This document shows, piece after piece, positions 24,055-32,356 of a DNA stretch of 60,829 nt. Source of the DNA: Elusimicrobiota bacterium. GTDB taxonomy: Bacteria; Elusimicrobiota; Elusimicrobia; Elusimicrobiales; UBA9959. The notes under the pieces are model-generated. The model was not told the origin of the DNA, searched no databases, and saw only the letters and a program-made list of their open reading frames with translations. A program made the position numbers and the translations under genes. The stretch lies in contig DMES01000033.1 of the NCBI GenBank assembly GCA_003450815.1, positions 1-60,829 on the forward strand, given 5' to 3'. Positions within the stretch are counted from its first letter, which is position 1. Each line of letters opens with the position of its first letter.

Positions 24055-26415
24055 CTAGTGCCTGGCGGCTTTGCGGCGCACCGTTTTCTTCGGTTCCAGC
24101 GCCAAAGCAAGAACCTCTTCAATGGAAGAAACGGCGATAAGCTTCATCTTAGCGCGTATCTCCTCAGGTATCTCTTCCAAATCTTTCATATTTCCCTTCG
24201 GGAATAGCAGGGTAAAGATCTCGTCCCTGAAGGAGGCTATAACTTTTTCTTTCAGGCCGCCTATAGGAAGCACCCGGCCGCTGAGCGTGATCTCGCCTGT
24301 CATGGACAAGGCCTGTTTTACCGCCCTGCCCGACATTAGGCTTGCGAGCGCGGCGGCTATGGTAATGCCCGCCGAAGGTCCGTCTTTGGGAATAGCGCCC
24401 TCAGGGATATGCACATGAAAGTTGTGCGAAGTAACAAAAGAATCGGGGCCCAGCTCCTTTGAACGCACATAGGAAAAAGCAGCCTGGGCCGATTCCTTCA
24501 TGATGTCGCCCAGTTTTCCGGTAAGGATAAGGTTCCCCTTGCCTGGCACGGCCACCGCCTCAACCGCGAGTATCTCGCCCCCGTTTTCCGTCCAGGCGAG
24601 CCCCGTAGCTATGCCGACCGCGTTATGGGAGGGCAATTCGTGTACGAATTTGGGGATGCCCAGGAAATCCCCAAGATTTTGCGGAGTCACGCTTACCAGG
24701 CTCAGCTTCTGTTCCACTACTTTTCTGGCCGCTCGCCGGGACATGGAGGCTATTTCCCGCTCAAGGTTGCGCACGCCGGCCTCTCTGGTGTAACCGCGTA
24801 TTATGGCATCAAGGGTTTCGTCAGAAAGCTTCAGTGAATTTGCTTTCAGCCCGTGTTCCTTCGTCTGCTTTGGAAGAAGGAATTTATTAGCTATCTCTAT
24901 TTTCTCGTTGTGGGTATAGCCGCTGAACTCAATTACTTCCATGCGGTCACGCAGGCTTACCGGTATGCCCCACAGGGTATTTGCCGTGGCGATAAACATC
25001 ACCTTTGAAAGGTCGAACGGCACATCCAGAAAATGATCCAGGAACTCGGAATTCTGCTCCGGATCAAGAACCTCAAGCAGGGCAGCGGCGGGATCGCCGC
25101 GCCAATCCATGCCCATCTTGTCTATTTCGTCCATCAGAAAAACAGGATTGCGGCTTTTCGCTTTTTTAATACTCTGCACGATGCGGCCCGGCATGGAAGC
25201 CACATAGGTGCGGCGATGGCCGCGTATCTCCGCCTCATCGCGCACGCCGCCCAAAGACATGCGCACGAAATTCCTACCCATAGAGCGGGCGATAGAGCGG
25301 GCGATGGAGGTTTTTCCGACTCCGGGAGGGCCCACAAAACAGAGTATGGGGCCTTTCAGTTTCTGCGTAAGCTTGGTAACGGCCAGGTATTCAAGCACAC
25401 GCTCCTTAGGTTTGGATAACCCAAAATGGTCCTCGTCCAGTATTTTTTTTGCCGCCCCAAGATCCAGAGAATCTTTTGTCTCCACAGTCCAGGGCAGATC
25501 CACAAGCCAGTCCAGATAAGTGCGGGAAACGGTGGACTCGGGCGAAAACGGCTGCATCCGCGAAAGCCGGTCAAGCTCTTTTTCCGCCGCAAGCTCAGCT
25601 TCTTTCGGCATTTTAGCGGCTTTCAGCTTTTTCCTTATTTCGTCCAGGTCCCTGGAAAAGTCGTCTTTCTGGTGCAATTCTTTCTGTATGGCCTTCAGCT
25701 GCTCATTGAGGTAGTATTCCTTCTGTGACTTGTCGATCTGAGTTTTTACACGGCTATGGATTTTGTGTTCTATATCCAGAATCTCCGTTTCCTTGGCCAG
25801 CAGCTTAATAATCTTTTCAAGGCGGTCCCTGGGATCTTCGGTTTCAAGCACTTCCTGCCGGTCCTGTATGTTAATTACGGAATTGGCGGCGATGGTATCG
25901 GCAAGCTTTGAGGGATCGTCAACCTGCTGCAGCAGTGCCATTGAGTCAAGGGTTATACGGGTACTGAGCTTCACATAAGTTTCAAAAATTTCCACCGCGT
26001 GGCGCATGAGGGCGGTAATTTCCGGGGATTTTTTCACCGACTCCTCAATGTATTCCACTTCCGCCATCAGGCAGTTTTTTTCCTTGTCGATCACAAGGCT
26101 TTTTACGCGCGCGCGCTTTTTACCCTCCAGAAAAACCCGCATGGTACCGTCAGGCATTTTTAATGACTGTGCCACCAAACTCACCACGCCATAGGGGTAA
26201 AGGTCCTCAAACGCCGGGTCGTTGATCTGCGGGTTTTTTTGCGCGAGAGAAAGGATGCATTTGCTTTCCCTCATGGCGGCTTCAACCGCTCCCACCGATT
26301 TCGGCCTGTCCACCGAAAGAGGGAGCGCCATATGCGGAAACATAACCACATCCCGTATGGCTATGGCGGGGATCAGGGAGGGATATGAAACGACATCTGT
26401 TGAATTTGCGGCCAT
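24055..26415 (-). CDS. lon: ATP-dependent protease Lon
   Basis: 786 residues, the standard size. It degrades damaged and regulatory proteins in the cytoplasm. Substrate-binding LON domain (about 1-210), AAA+ module with Walker A GPPGVGKTS (near 361) and Walker B VFLMDEIDKM, then the protease domain with the catalytic Ser in PKDGPSAGIT (near 680) and Lys in GGLKEKVI (near 722). The tail is basic (KKTVRRKAARH). The start follows a GGAGATTT site, and the gene is 15 bp downstream of clpP, so tig, clpP and lon form a quality-control group. Confidence 0.97.
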   Translation of the reverse strand: MAANSTDVVSYPSLIPAIAIRDVVMFPHMALPLSVDRPKSVGAVEAAMRESKCILSLAQKNPQINDPAFEDLYPYGVVSLVAQSLKMPDGTMRVFLEGKKRARVKSLVIDKEKNCLMAEVEYIEESVKKSPEITALMRHAVEIFETYVKLSTRITLDSMALLQQVDDPSKLADTIAANSVINIQDRQEVLETEDPRDRLEKIIKLLAKETEILDIEHKIHSRVKTQIDKSQKEYYLNEQLKAIQKELHQKDDFSRDLDEIRKKLKAAKMPKEAELAAEKELDRLSRMQPFSPESTVSRTYLDWLVDLPWTVETKDSLDLGAAKKILDEDHFGLSKPKERVLEYLAVTKLTQKLKGPILCFVGPPGVGKTSIARSIARSMGRNFVRMSLGGVRDEAEIRGHRRTYVASMPGRIVQSIKKAKSRNPVFLMDEIDKMGMDWRGDPAAALLEVLDPEQNSEFLDHFLDVPFDLSKVMFIATANTLWGIPVSLRDRMEVIEFSGYTHNEKIEIANKFLLPKQTKEHGLKANSLKLSDETLDAIIRGYTREAGVRNLEREIASMSRRAARKVVEQKLSLVSVTPQNLGDFLGIPKFVHELPSHNAVGIATGLAWTENGGEILAVEAVAVPGKGNLILTGKLGDIMKESAQAAFSYVRSKELGPDSFVTSHNFHVHIPEGAIPKDGPSAGITIAAALASLMSGRAVKQALSMTGEITLSGRVLPIGGLKEKVIASFRDEIFTLLFPKGNMKDLEEIPEEIRAKMKLIAVSSIEEVLALALEPKKTVRRKAARH

Positions 26416-26430
26416 GAGTTTAAATCTCCA

Positions 26431-27036
26431 TTATTTCTTCTTAAATTCAAGCACCTCGTCTATAATTCCGTAAGCCTTTGCCTCTTCAGCCGACATATAA
26501 CAGTTTCTCTCCATGTCGTCATGCACTCTTTTTTCGGTTTGCCCGGTATGCCTGGCAAGAATCTGGGTGAGACGCTTTTTATTTTCCTGCATTTCGCGGC
26601 TTTCTATTTCTATGTCGGTGGCCTGGCCGGAGATCCCTCCGCCCCAGATCAACGGCTGGTGTATCATTATGCGGGAATTGGGGAGCGCATAGCGCTTGCC
26701 CTTGGCGCCTGCCGCCAGCAGGACTGCGCCGAAAGACATGGCCATCCCCATACAGGTGGTGGAAATGGGGGCCTTGATAAAATGCATGGTGTCATAAACC
26801 GCGAGCCCAGCCGTAACCATGCCTCCGGGTGAATTAATATAAAGGTTGATATCTTTTTCATCATCTTCCATGTTCAGGTACAGCAGCTGGGCTATAAGGC
26901 TATTTGCGGAGGCGGTGGAAACTGCGCCTTCCGCATCGCCTATAAAAATCACACGATCTTTTAGGAGACGTGAAAAAATATCATAGCCTACCATGGCTCC
27001 CTGGTTCCATTTTTCAATAATTGTCGGGATTATCAT
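26431..27036 (-). CDS. clpP: ClpP protease subunit with Asn in the catalytic triad
   Basis: 201 residues; forms the proteolytic chamber used with a Clp ATPase, none of which is in the window. The nucleophile lies in GMAMSFGAVLLAAG (Ser near 100) and the His in RIMIHQP. The segment MERNCYMSAEEAKAYGIID aligns with the family's ERDxxMSAxEAxxYGxID, where the Asp completes the triad; here codon 26503-26505 gives Asn178. The start is ATG 27036 after AAAGGAGA; the upstream TTG would translate that site. It precedes lon by 15 bp. Confidence 0.95.
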   Translation of the reverse strand: MIIPTIIEKWNQGAMVGYDIFSRLLKDRVIFIGDAEGAVSTASANSLIAQLLYLNMEDDEKDINLYINSPGGMVTAGLAVYDTMHFIKAPISTTCMGMAMSFGAVLLAAGAKGKRYALPNSRIMIHQPLIWGGGISGQATDIEIESREMQENKKRLTQILARHTGQTEKRVHDDMERNCYMSAEEAKAYGIIDEVLEFKKK

Positions 27037-27051
27037 AGTTTCTCCTTTATA

Positions 27052-27180
27052 CAAGTCTCAAGTCACATGTCTCATGTCACAAGTTTCAAGCAAAATACCG
27101 GAAAAAAAACTAAAAACTTTCAATCAAATAATTTTCTTAATCCGGTTCAGGCTTGTGACCTGTGACTTGTGACATGCAAC
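27052..27180. repeat. Intergenic word-hairpin, class C
   Basis: The left arm CAAGTCTCAAGTCACATGTC pairs with the right arm GGCTTGTGACCTGTGACTTG. The loop is long and A-rich. It separates tig from clpP. Confidence 0.82.
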
Positions 27181-27186
27181 TGTCTC

Positions 27187-28455
27187 TTAGTGTACTTCTT
27201 CCTTTATAACAGCCTTTGACTTTACCATATCCATCGTCCTGTTTTCCACGATAGACGCAAGTATATACTCCCTGCGATTTTCAAAAAGCTCCCGGGCTTT
27301 GGCCTTCTCCGCTTCGGTGTTCAGGCTCGCCAGGGCCTTTTCCAGCTCCGCGTTTATTTCCGCGTCGCCGGCTTTTATGCTCTCTTTTCCGGCTATCTGG
27401 TGCAGAAGAAAAGTAAGGCTCAGGTTGCGCTCGGCTACGGGCTTGAGTTTTTCAAGAAATGCCTCTTCGCGCACACGCTCGTCATCGGGCGGCATCCTTT
27501 TTTTCATCAGCTCAAAAAGCTCATGCGCTTCCTGGCTTACTAAAGTGGGGGGGAGCTGCATCGGATTAGCCTTTATAAGGGCATCTTCAAGCTGTGAAAG
27601 AAGGTCTTTTTCGGTTTTTTCCAGTTCGGTTTTTTCCAGCAGTTTGCGCACATTGGCTTTCAGTTCTTCCATGCTTGAAACGCCCGCCTCTTTAAGGAAA
27701 TCCCCGTCAATTTCCGGAACAACTTTCTCTTTTATTTCGGATACTTTGACATTAAAGCGCATCTTCTTCTCGCCAAAGGGCGCGTCAAACTCGCGCGTTT
27801 CTCCCTTTTTGGCGCCCAGCACCGCCTCCGCAAGTCCCGCTATGGTCTGGGGGCTTGCCATATCTATTATCTCACCCTTGACCTCACCGCCTTCCACTTT
27901 GACGCCGTTCTCAAAGGTCGCGTAATCGACTATCACGAAATCAGCTTTGCCAGCTCCCATGCCTTCGGGGACCGGCTTGAGATAGGCGTTATATTGCCTC
28001 ACCTGCTCCAGGTATTTTTCCACATCGGTGTCGGTTACCTTGTGAACTTTGCGGGTTGCATTTATTTTATCGTAGCCGCGCGGCTCGATCTGCGGGTTAC
28101 ATTCGAACTGAATTTCAAAATAAAGCGTTTTATCGGGCTCATAGCTGAGATTCTTTATCAGCGGAGAAACCACGGGAGAAAGCTTGTTATTTTTAAGTAT
28201 TTCAGGCACCGCCGACTTGGCCGCTATATCTATCACCTCGTCCTTCACCATGGCAGGGAACTGTCCTTTTATCATGGCGAACGGCACCTTGCCGACCCTG
28301 AACCCCGGCAGCGATACCACCGACTGCAGGCGGACCAGAGCCGCCTGGGTTGCTTCGCTCAAACGCTGTGAATCCACATTCACGGCGAAAGTGTGAACAC
28401 ATCCTTCCTGTTTTACTTTTTTAATCCTGTCGCCAAAACCCAAGGTAATATTCAT
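27187..28455 (-). CDS. tig: Trigger factor (ribosome-bound chaperone)
   Basis: 422 residues. The ribosome-binding loop is GFRVGKVP (about residues 51-58). A PPIase-like middle domain (about 150-250) and a long helical C-terminal domain follow, as usual for trigger factor. It shields nascent chains leaving the ribosome. Its position upstream of clpP and lon is a widespread bacterial arrangement. A class C hairpin separates it from clpP and a class E hairpin lies upstream of its start. Confidence 0.93.
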   Translation of the reverse strand: MNITLGFGDRIKKVKQEGCVHTFAVNVDSQRLSEATQAALVRLQSVVSLPGFRVGKVPFAMIKGQFPAMVKDEVIDIAAKSAVPEILKNNKLSPVVSPLIKNLSYEPDKTLYFEIQFECNPQIEPRGYDKINATRKVHKVTDTDVEKYLEQVRQYNAYLKPVPEGMGAGKADFVIVDYATFENGVKVEGGEVKGEIIDMASPQTIAGLAEAVLGAKKGETREFDAPFGEKKMRFNVKVSEIKEKVVPEIDGDFLKEAGVSSMEELKANVRKLLEKTELEKTEKDLLSQLEDALIKANPMQLPPTLVSQEAHELFELMKKRMPPDDERVREEAFLEKLKPVAERNLSLTFLLHQIAGKESIKAGDAEINAELEKALASLNTEAEKAKARELFENRREYILASIVENRTMDMVKSKAVIKEEVH

Positions 28456-28479
28456 TTGAAACCTCCAGTATTAGGACAC

Positions 28480-28598
28480 AGGTTCACGGTTTAGCGGTAT
28501 TAACGGTTCAACGGTTGAAAAAAGTTCAGCGGTTAAACAGAAAAAAACAACCATAAACCCTGAATTTTTAACTGTGAACCGCTGAACCGTGAACCTAG
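28480..28598. repeat. Intergenic word-hairpin, class E (GGTTCACGG words)
   Basis: The left arm AGGTTCACGGTTTAGCGGTA pairs with the right arm AACCGCTGAACCGTGAACCT. It is located between tig and the tRNA genes and is closely related to 46137-46228, 17.6 kb away. Confidence 0.83.
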
Positions 28599-28630
28599 CA
28601 ACCTATGTGCATTGACTTTATTCAGCTAAA

Positions 28631-28712
28631 TGCCGAGACGGGGACTCGAACCCCGACGGGTTACCCCATACGGTCCTAAGCCGTACGCGTCTACCAGTTC
28701 CGCCATCTCGGC
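28631..28712 (-). tRNA. tRNA-Leu (anticodon UAG)
   Basis: An 82-nt cloverleaf reads 5'-GCCGAGATGGCGGAACTGGT on the minus strand. The acceptor stem GCCGAGA pairs with TCTCGGC, the anticodon loop is CTTAGGA, a class II long variable arm is present, and the T-loop is GTTCGAGTC. CCA is not encoded. It reads CUN leucine codons. Confidence 0.96.
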
Positions 28713-28719
28713 CCAAAGC

Positions 28720-28782
28720 AAGGGGACAGGGTTTAGGGTATTTAGGGTAAGGAGTTCCTTATTTCCGCAACTCTACCCTCGC
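28720..28782. repeat. Word-hairpin, class D, between two tRNA genes
   Basis: The arms ACAGGGTTTAGGGTATTTAG and ACTCTACCCTC pair only partly; the left arm is longer. The loop AAGGAGTTCCTTATTT (28749-28764) differs by a single base from the loop of the element at 18692. Confidence 0.75.
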
Positions 28783-28792
28783 AATTTAATTA

Positions 28793-28864
28793 TGGGCCAT
28801 ACGGGATTCGAACCTGTAACCTTGCGCTTAAGAGGCGCCTGCTCTACCGTTGAGCTAATGGCCC
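28793..28864 (-). tRNA. tRNA-Lys (anticodon CUU)
   Basis: A 72-nt cloverleaf reads 5'-GGGCCATTAGCTCAACGGTA on the minus strand. The acceptor GGGCCAT pairs with ATGGCCC, the anticodon loop is CTCTTAA, and the T-loop is GTTCGAATC. CCA is not encoded. There is a G-A mismatch at the top of the anticodon stem (27-43). Confidence 0.95.
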
Positions 28865-29024
28865 ATGTTTTCCATTTTACATAAATTCCAGCAAAATTCA
28901 AAATTTCTGCTTTTGATTTTTCTCTCTATAATTGCTAAATTTCTTTATACCGTCGCTAATTCCGGGCAGCCGCCAAAATGGAACTGCGGCCGGATGTTTG
29001 AACTCTTTTACTGGATCCATAACT

Positions 29025-31070
29025 ATGCGTAAGCAGCGTTTGTTCTTTTTTTCCTGTGTTGTCTTTTTAGCTTCCGGCGTGCTTTCAGCGCAAGCTGAAG
29101 ATTTGAAAAAGATTTACGATGATGCTTTGTCCCAATGGGCTGATGGCCGGCCGGAAGACGCGACTGAAGCCCTGAAATATGTCCTTTATCACTCCTCCGG
29201 CGAGCAATTGGGTTTTTCGGCCATAATGGACCTTTCCGCATTGTTAGGGGAAGCCGGGAAAAATGAAGAAGCTATGGCCTACCTTCTTAAGGGAGCCATA
29301 TTAAAGCCGGACGACCCCCATATAACCCTTGAGAAAGGCTGGAATCTGCTTTCTCTTGAAAAAGACACCGACGCAAAAACCACTTTTGAGGAAGTTTTCA
29401 CTATAACTACCGACCAAAGCCTTATCCAGCAGGCCCGGCTGGGATTGGCAATTGCCGAAGCCCGTCTGACCGGCCCGGAAAAGAGCATCTCTACGCTTCG
29501 CACCATTTACAGCTCCTACCCTTATCTGCTTTCCCCATCCGCCGAACTTATAAGTTCCGCCTTTGAAAAGTTGAAAAAAAGACCGCATTCAATAACTTTT
29601 CTTAAAGAGGTGCTGACTTATGATCCGCGCAATATACAGGCTGAAATAGATCTGGCCCGGCTTTTTGACGAATCTGATTACTATTTACCCGCCTGGCAAA
29701 CCTACTACACTTTGGCCGACATGGACCCGGATCAGATTTTTTTTACCCGGAAGAAAACCAAACTTGCGAAATACGTGAAAGGCAGGCTTGACGATCTGCT
29801 TTACTGGTCGCGCCTGGCCTGGCCCTCACATGACCGCCCCGTTGAATACGACGGACGAAACCTGTTGAACATAGCGCTGTACTCAAGTCCTGACGGCAAT
29901 CCCGGGCCTGTCACCACCTTAAGATTTATCTGCAACACTGATTTTGAAATTATAGACCAGCTCCGGGGTAATGTCGCGCTTGGCAAGGCCAACAGTCAGT
30001 GGACAGCCCGTTACGACGCTTTGAATCATGTTCTGGAACTGCAGAACAATTACGGCAACCCCGTACACACCACCCGCAACCTGGTACGCATAGCGCCAAA
30101 AATAAAAGGCGGAGTTATCCTTATAAAGAATCCTGAAATTGACCCGGCAATAGCCGGCATCGACAGGGGCGATAAGGAAATAGCCGGGGAACTTTCTCTT
30201 TCCATCAGCGGGGCCGCTCTGCGCCTTGTAAACACAGCGCCCATAGAAACGCTGGTGCCGGCATTATCCGCTCAGTTCGCCGGGGGCTCCAAGCTGATAG
30301 AAGAACTTAAAACACTCTCCGTGGTAGTACGCACCATGCTTTTTAAACTGAAACGCGACCCCCCGCATCACGGAGAGAATTACGACATTTGCGATTCGGC
30401 CCACTGCCTGACCTTCAAAGGCCTTCAGACGGAAACCGACACAGCACACAAAGCTGCGGGATTGACACTGGATGAAATTCTCTACACCGGCGACACACCT
30501 GCGGACGCCGCCCTGCACCGCGCCTGCGGCGGTTTCACCGGGGAGAACGCCGATGACGGCGGACGCAGGCTGAAAAAACTTTCTCCTTTCGAGCTTTACT
30601 CCCTTACCCTGGCCGCCCCGCCCGACGCTCTTTTATGCCTGGCGCAGGATAAAACCACCAGTTCTGATGTTTACTGGACACTAGTGCTTGACCCGCGGTG
30701 GATAGAAGACAGGGCAAACCTGAAACATAAAATCGGCTATCTGAAAGCTATCATTCCGCTCAAGCGGACGGCTGACGGCAGAGTAAACACTATGCGCCTT
30801 GAAGGGACCGCGGGCAACACCGTGCTGCAGGATTTTCCTGAAATCTCAAAAATACTTTCGGCGGGCACTCTGCGTTCAGCGCTGTTCAGCGTGAGGCCGG
30901 TTTTTGAGGGGAAATACCCCAAATTCTTTATTCTGCGCGGGCTGGGAACCGGAGACGGCCGGGGCTACTGTGTGCTGGGGGGGAAGGGTCTCGCGGCCAA
31001 TTTCGGAGCCGATTATCGTAAAATATTATCCCACTATTTTCCCCGTTATACGATACGAAAATTAAAGTAA
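29025..31070 (+). CDS. TPR protein with C-terminal SpoIID/LytB-like domain
   Basis: 681 residues with a signal peptide (MRKQRLFFFSCVVFLASGVL). Residues about 30-260 form TPR-like helix pairs. The C-terminal half contains YDICDSAHCLTFKGL and later LHRACGGFTGENADD, matching the CDxxHCQ and SCGG segments of SpoIID, a glycan-strand-cleaving transglycosylase family. The segment expected to carry the catalytic Glu (VPxE...LKAQAVAARTY) reads VPALSAQ...LKTLSVVVRTM, so activity is doubtful. The signal peptide fixes the start at 29025. It probably acts in the periplasm on or near peptidoglycan. Confidence 0.82.
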   Translation: MRKQRLFFFSCVVFLASGVLSAQAEDLKKIYDDALSQWADGRPEDATEALKYVLYHSSGEQLGFSAIMDLSALLGEAGKNEEAMAYLLKGAILKPDDPHITLEKGWNLLSLEKDTDAKTTFEEVFTITTDQSLIQQARLGLAIAEARLTGPEKSISTLRTIYSSYPYLLSPSAELISSAFEKLKKRPHSITFLKEVLTYDPRNIQAEIDLARLFDESDYYLPAWQTYYTLADMDPDQIFFTRKKTKLAKYVKGRLDDLLYWSRLAWPSHDRPVEYDGRNLLNIALYSSPDGNPGPVTTLRFICNTDFEIIDQLRGNVALGKANSQWTARYDALNHVLELQNNYGNPVHTTRNLVRIAPKIKGGVILIKNPEIDPAIAGIDRGDKEIAGELSLSISGAALRLVNTAPIETLVPALSAQFAGGSKLIEELKTLSVVVRTMLFKLKRDPPHHGENYDICDSAHCLTFKGLQTETDTAHKAAGLTLDEILYTGDTPADAALHRACGGFTGENADDGGRRLKKLSPFELYSLTLAAPPDALLCLAQDKTTSSDVYWTLVLDPRWIEDRANLKHKIGYLKAIIPLKRTADGRVNTMRLEGTAGNTVLQDFPEISKILSAGTLRSALFSVRPVFEGKYPKFFILRGLGTGDGRGYCVLGGKGLAANFGADYRKILSHYFPRYTIRKLK

Positions 31071-31073
31071 CGG

Positions 31074-31148
31074 ATTCAGAAGCGCTGAAGAAAAAAACGT
31101 CTATGCTTCCAAACTTCAGCCCTTCGGAGCTTCAGACTTCAGAGCTGG
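31074..31148. repeat. Word-hairpin, class F (CTTCAGA words)
   Basis: TTCAGAAGCGCTGAAG on the left pairs with ACTTCAGCCC and GCTTCAGACTTCAGAG on the right. It lies between the SpoIID-like and glycosyltransferase genes and is the only copy of this class in the window. Confidence 0.65.
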
Positions 31149-31154
31149 TTTAAT

Positions 31155-32309
31155 ATGCCCTTCAAAATCATCCACATCATCACAAAGCTGGAACTGGGAG
31201 GAGCACAATCAAACACCATCTATACCGCGGCGCACCTTGATAAGGAACATTTTTTAGTAAGTCTGGTTTGCGGTCCCGGCGGGGACTTGAGCGGAAAAAC
31301 CGGAGACACGAATACGATAACTGTTCCTTTTCTGCGCAGGGAAGTTAATCCTTTCAGGGACGGCGCCGCCCTTTTAGAGCTTTACCTGCTTCTAAAAAAG
31401 GAAAAACCCGACCTTGTACACACGCATTCCTCAAAAGCCGGGATATTGGCCCGCGCGGCCGCGCGCCTGGCGGGCGTGCCTGTGATAGTGCACACCTTTC
31501 ACGGCTTCGGCTTTCATGACCGCCAGAATTTTATAAAAAGACGGCTGTATATTTTTCTTGAGAAACTCTGCGCGCGCTTCACGGACGCGCTCATTTTTGT
31601 TTCAGCGGCCAACAGGGAAACCGCTCTCTCACTCGGTATAGGCTCGCCTGAAAGATACCATCTTATACGCAGCGGCATAAAGCTCTCAAATTATCCCTCA
31701 CCCGGCGGAAGGGAAAAAAAGCGCGCGGAACTTGGGGTCGCCCCCGGAGAGCTTGCAGTAATAAGCCTCGCCAATACCAAGCCGCAAAAAAACCCGCGGG
31801 GTTTTATCTCCATCGCTCAAAAAGCTACGAGTGCGGTTAAGAACGCCAAATTTATTTTTATCGGTGGAGGGGCGGAGCTTGATTACTTCCGCCGGCTTGC
31901 GGAAAGTCTCGGCCTCAAGAACAAATGTATCTTCGCGGGCTGGAGAGCGGATACGGCTGAGTTGCTTGCGGCCGCCGACATATTCCTTCTTGCTTCGCTC
32001 TGGGAGGGGTTGCCGCGCAGTCTGGTTGAAGCATTCGCAAGCGGCCTGCCAGCCGTCTGCTATAAAACCGACGGGGTAGGGGACCTTATAAAGGAAGGAG
32101 TGAACGGTTTCAGCGCAACACCCGGAGACGAAGCGGAACTTGCCGCAGCGGCGGAACGGATTTTGAGGGACCCAGGGCTGCGAATAAAACTCGCTGAAGG
32201 CGCCCGCGCCACCGATCTTTCGGCTTTTGACATAGACCTGATGGTAAAACAGCAGGAAGGGTTATACCTTGGGCTATTGTCTAAGAAGTCAGTAGTCAGT
32301 AGTCAGTAG
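31155..32309 (+). CDS. Family 4 glycosyltransferase
   Basis: 384-residue GT-B enzyme. N-terminal acceptor half: KLELGGAQSNTIYTA and VHTHSSKAGILARAAA. C-terminal donor half: LASLWEGLPRSLVEAFASGL, with the conserved E-x7-E region. Such enzymes build surface polysaccharides or lipid-linked glycans; substrates unknown. The last residues (KKSVVSSQ) are translated from a class B word element, so the original C-terminus probably ended slightly earlier. It is followed 47 bp later by a GT2 gene, suggesting a shared glycan pathway. Confidence 0.88.
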   Translation: MPFKIIHIITKLELGGAQSNTIYTAAHLDKEHFLVSLVCGPGGDLSGKTGDTNTITVPFLRREVNPFRDGAALLELYLLLKKEKPDLVHTHSSKAGILARAAARLAGVPVIVHTFHGFGFHDRQNFIKRRLYIFLEKLCARFTDALIFVSAANRETALSLGIGSPERYHLIRSGIKLSNYPSPGGREKKRAELGVAPGELAVISLANTKPQKNPRGFISIAQKATSAVKNAKFIFIGGGAELDYFRRLAESLGLKNKCIFAGWRADTAELLAAADIFLLASLWEGLPRSLVEAFASGLPAVCYKTDGVGDLIKEGVNGFSATPGDEAELAAAAERILRDPGLRIKLAEGARATDLSAFDIDLMVKQQEGLYLGLLSKKSVVSSQ

Positions 32310-32341
32310 TCAGAATTTTAAATTCTGTATTCTATCTCCTG
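32285..32341. repeat. Word-hairpin, class B, overlapping a gene end
   Basis: AGTCAGTAGTCAGTAGTCAG is a near-perfect tandem heptamer array, followed by AATTTTAAATTCTGTATTCT as a short right arm. The array encodes the last residues of the preceding glycosyltransferase. Confidence 0.8.
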
Positions 32342-32356
32342 CACAAATGGAAACTT

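Noticed and set aside
28911..28932. Promoter for the SpoIID-like gene from TATAAT at 28927
   Set aside because: No -35 hexamer lies at acceptable spacing; the TTGATT nearby is only 8 bp away.
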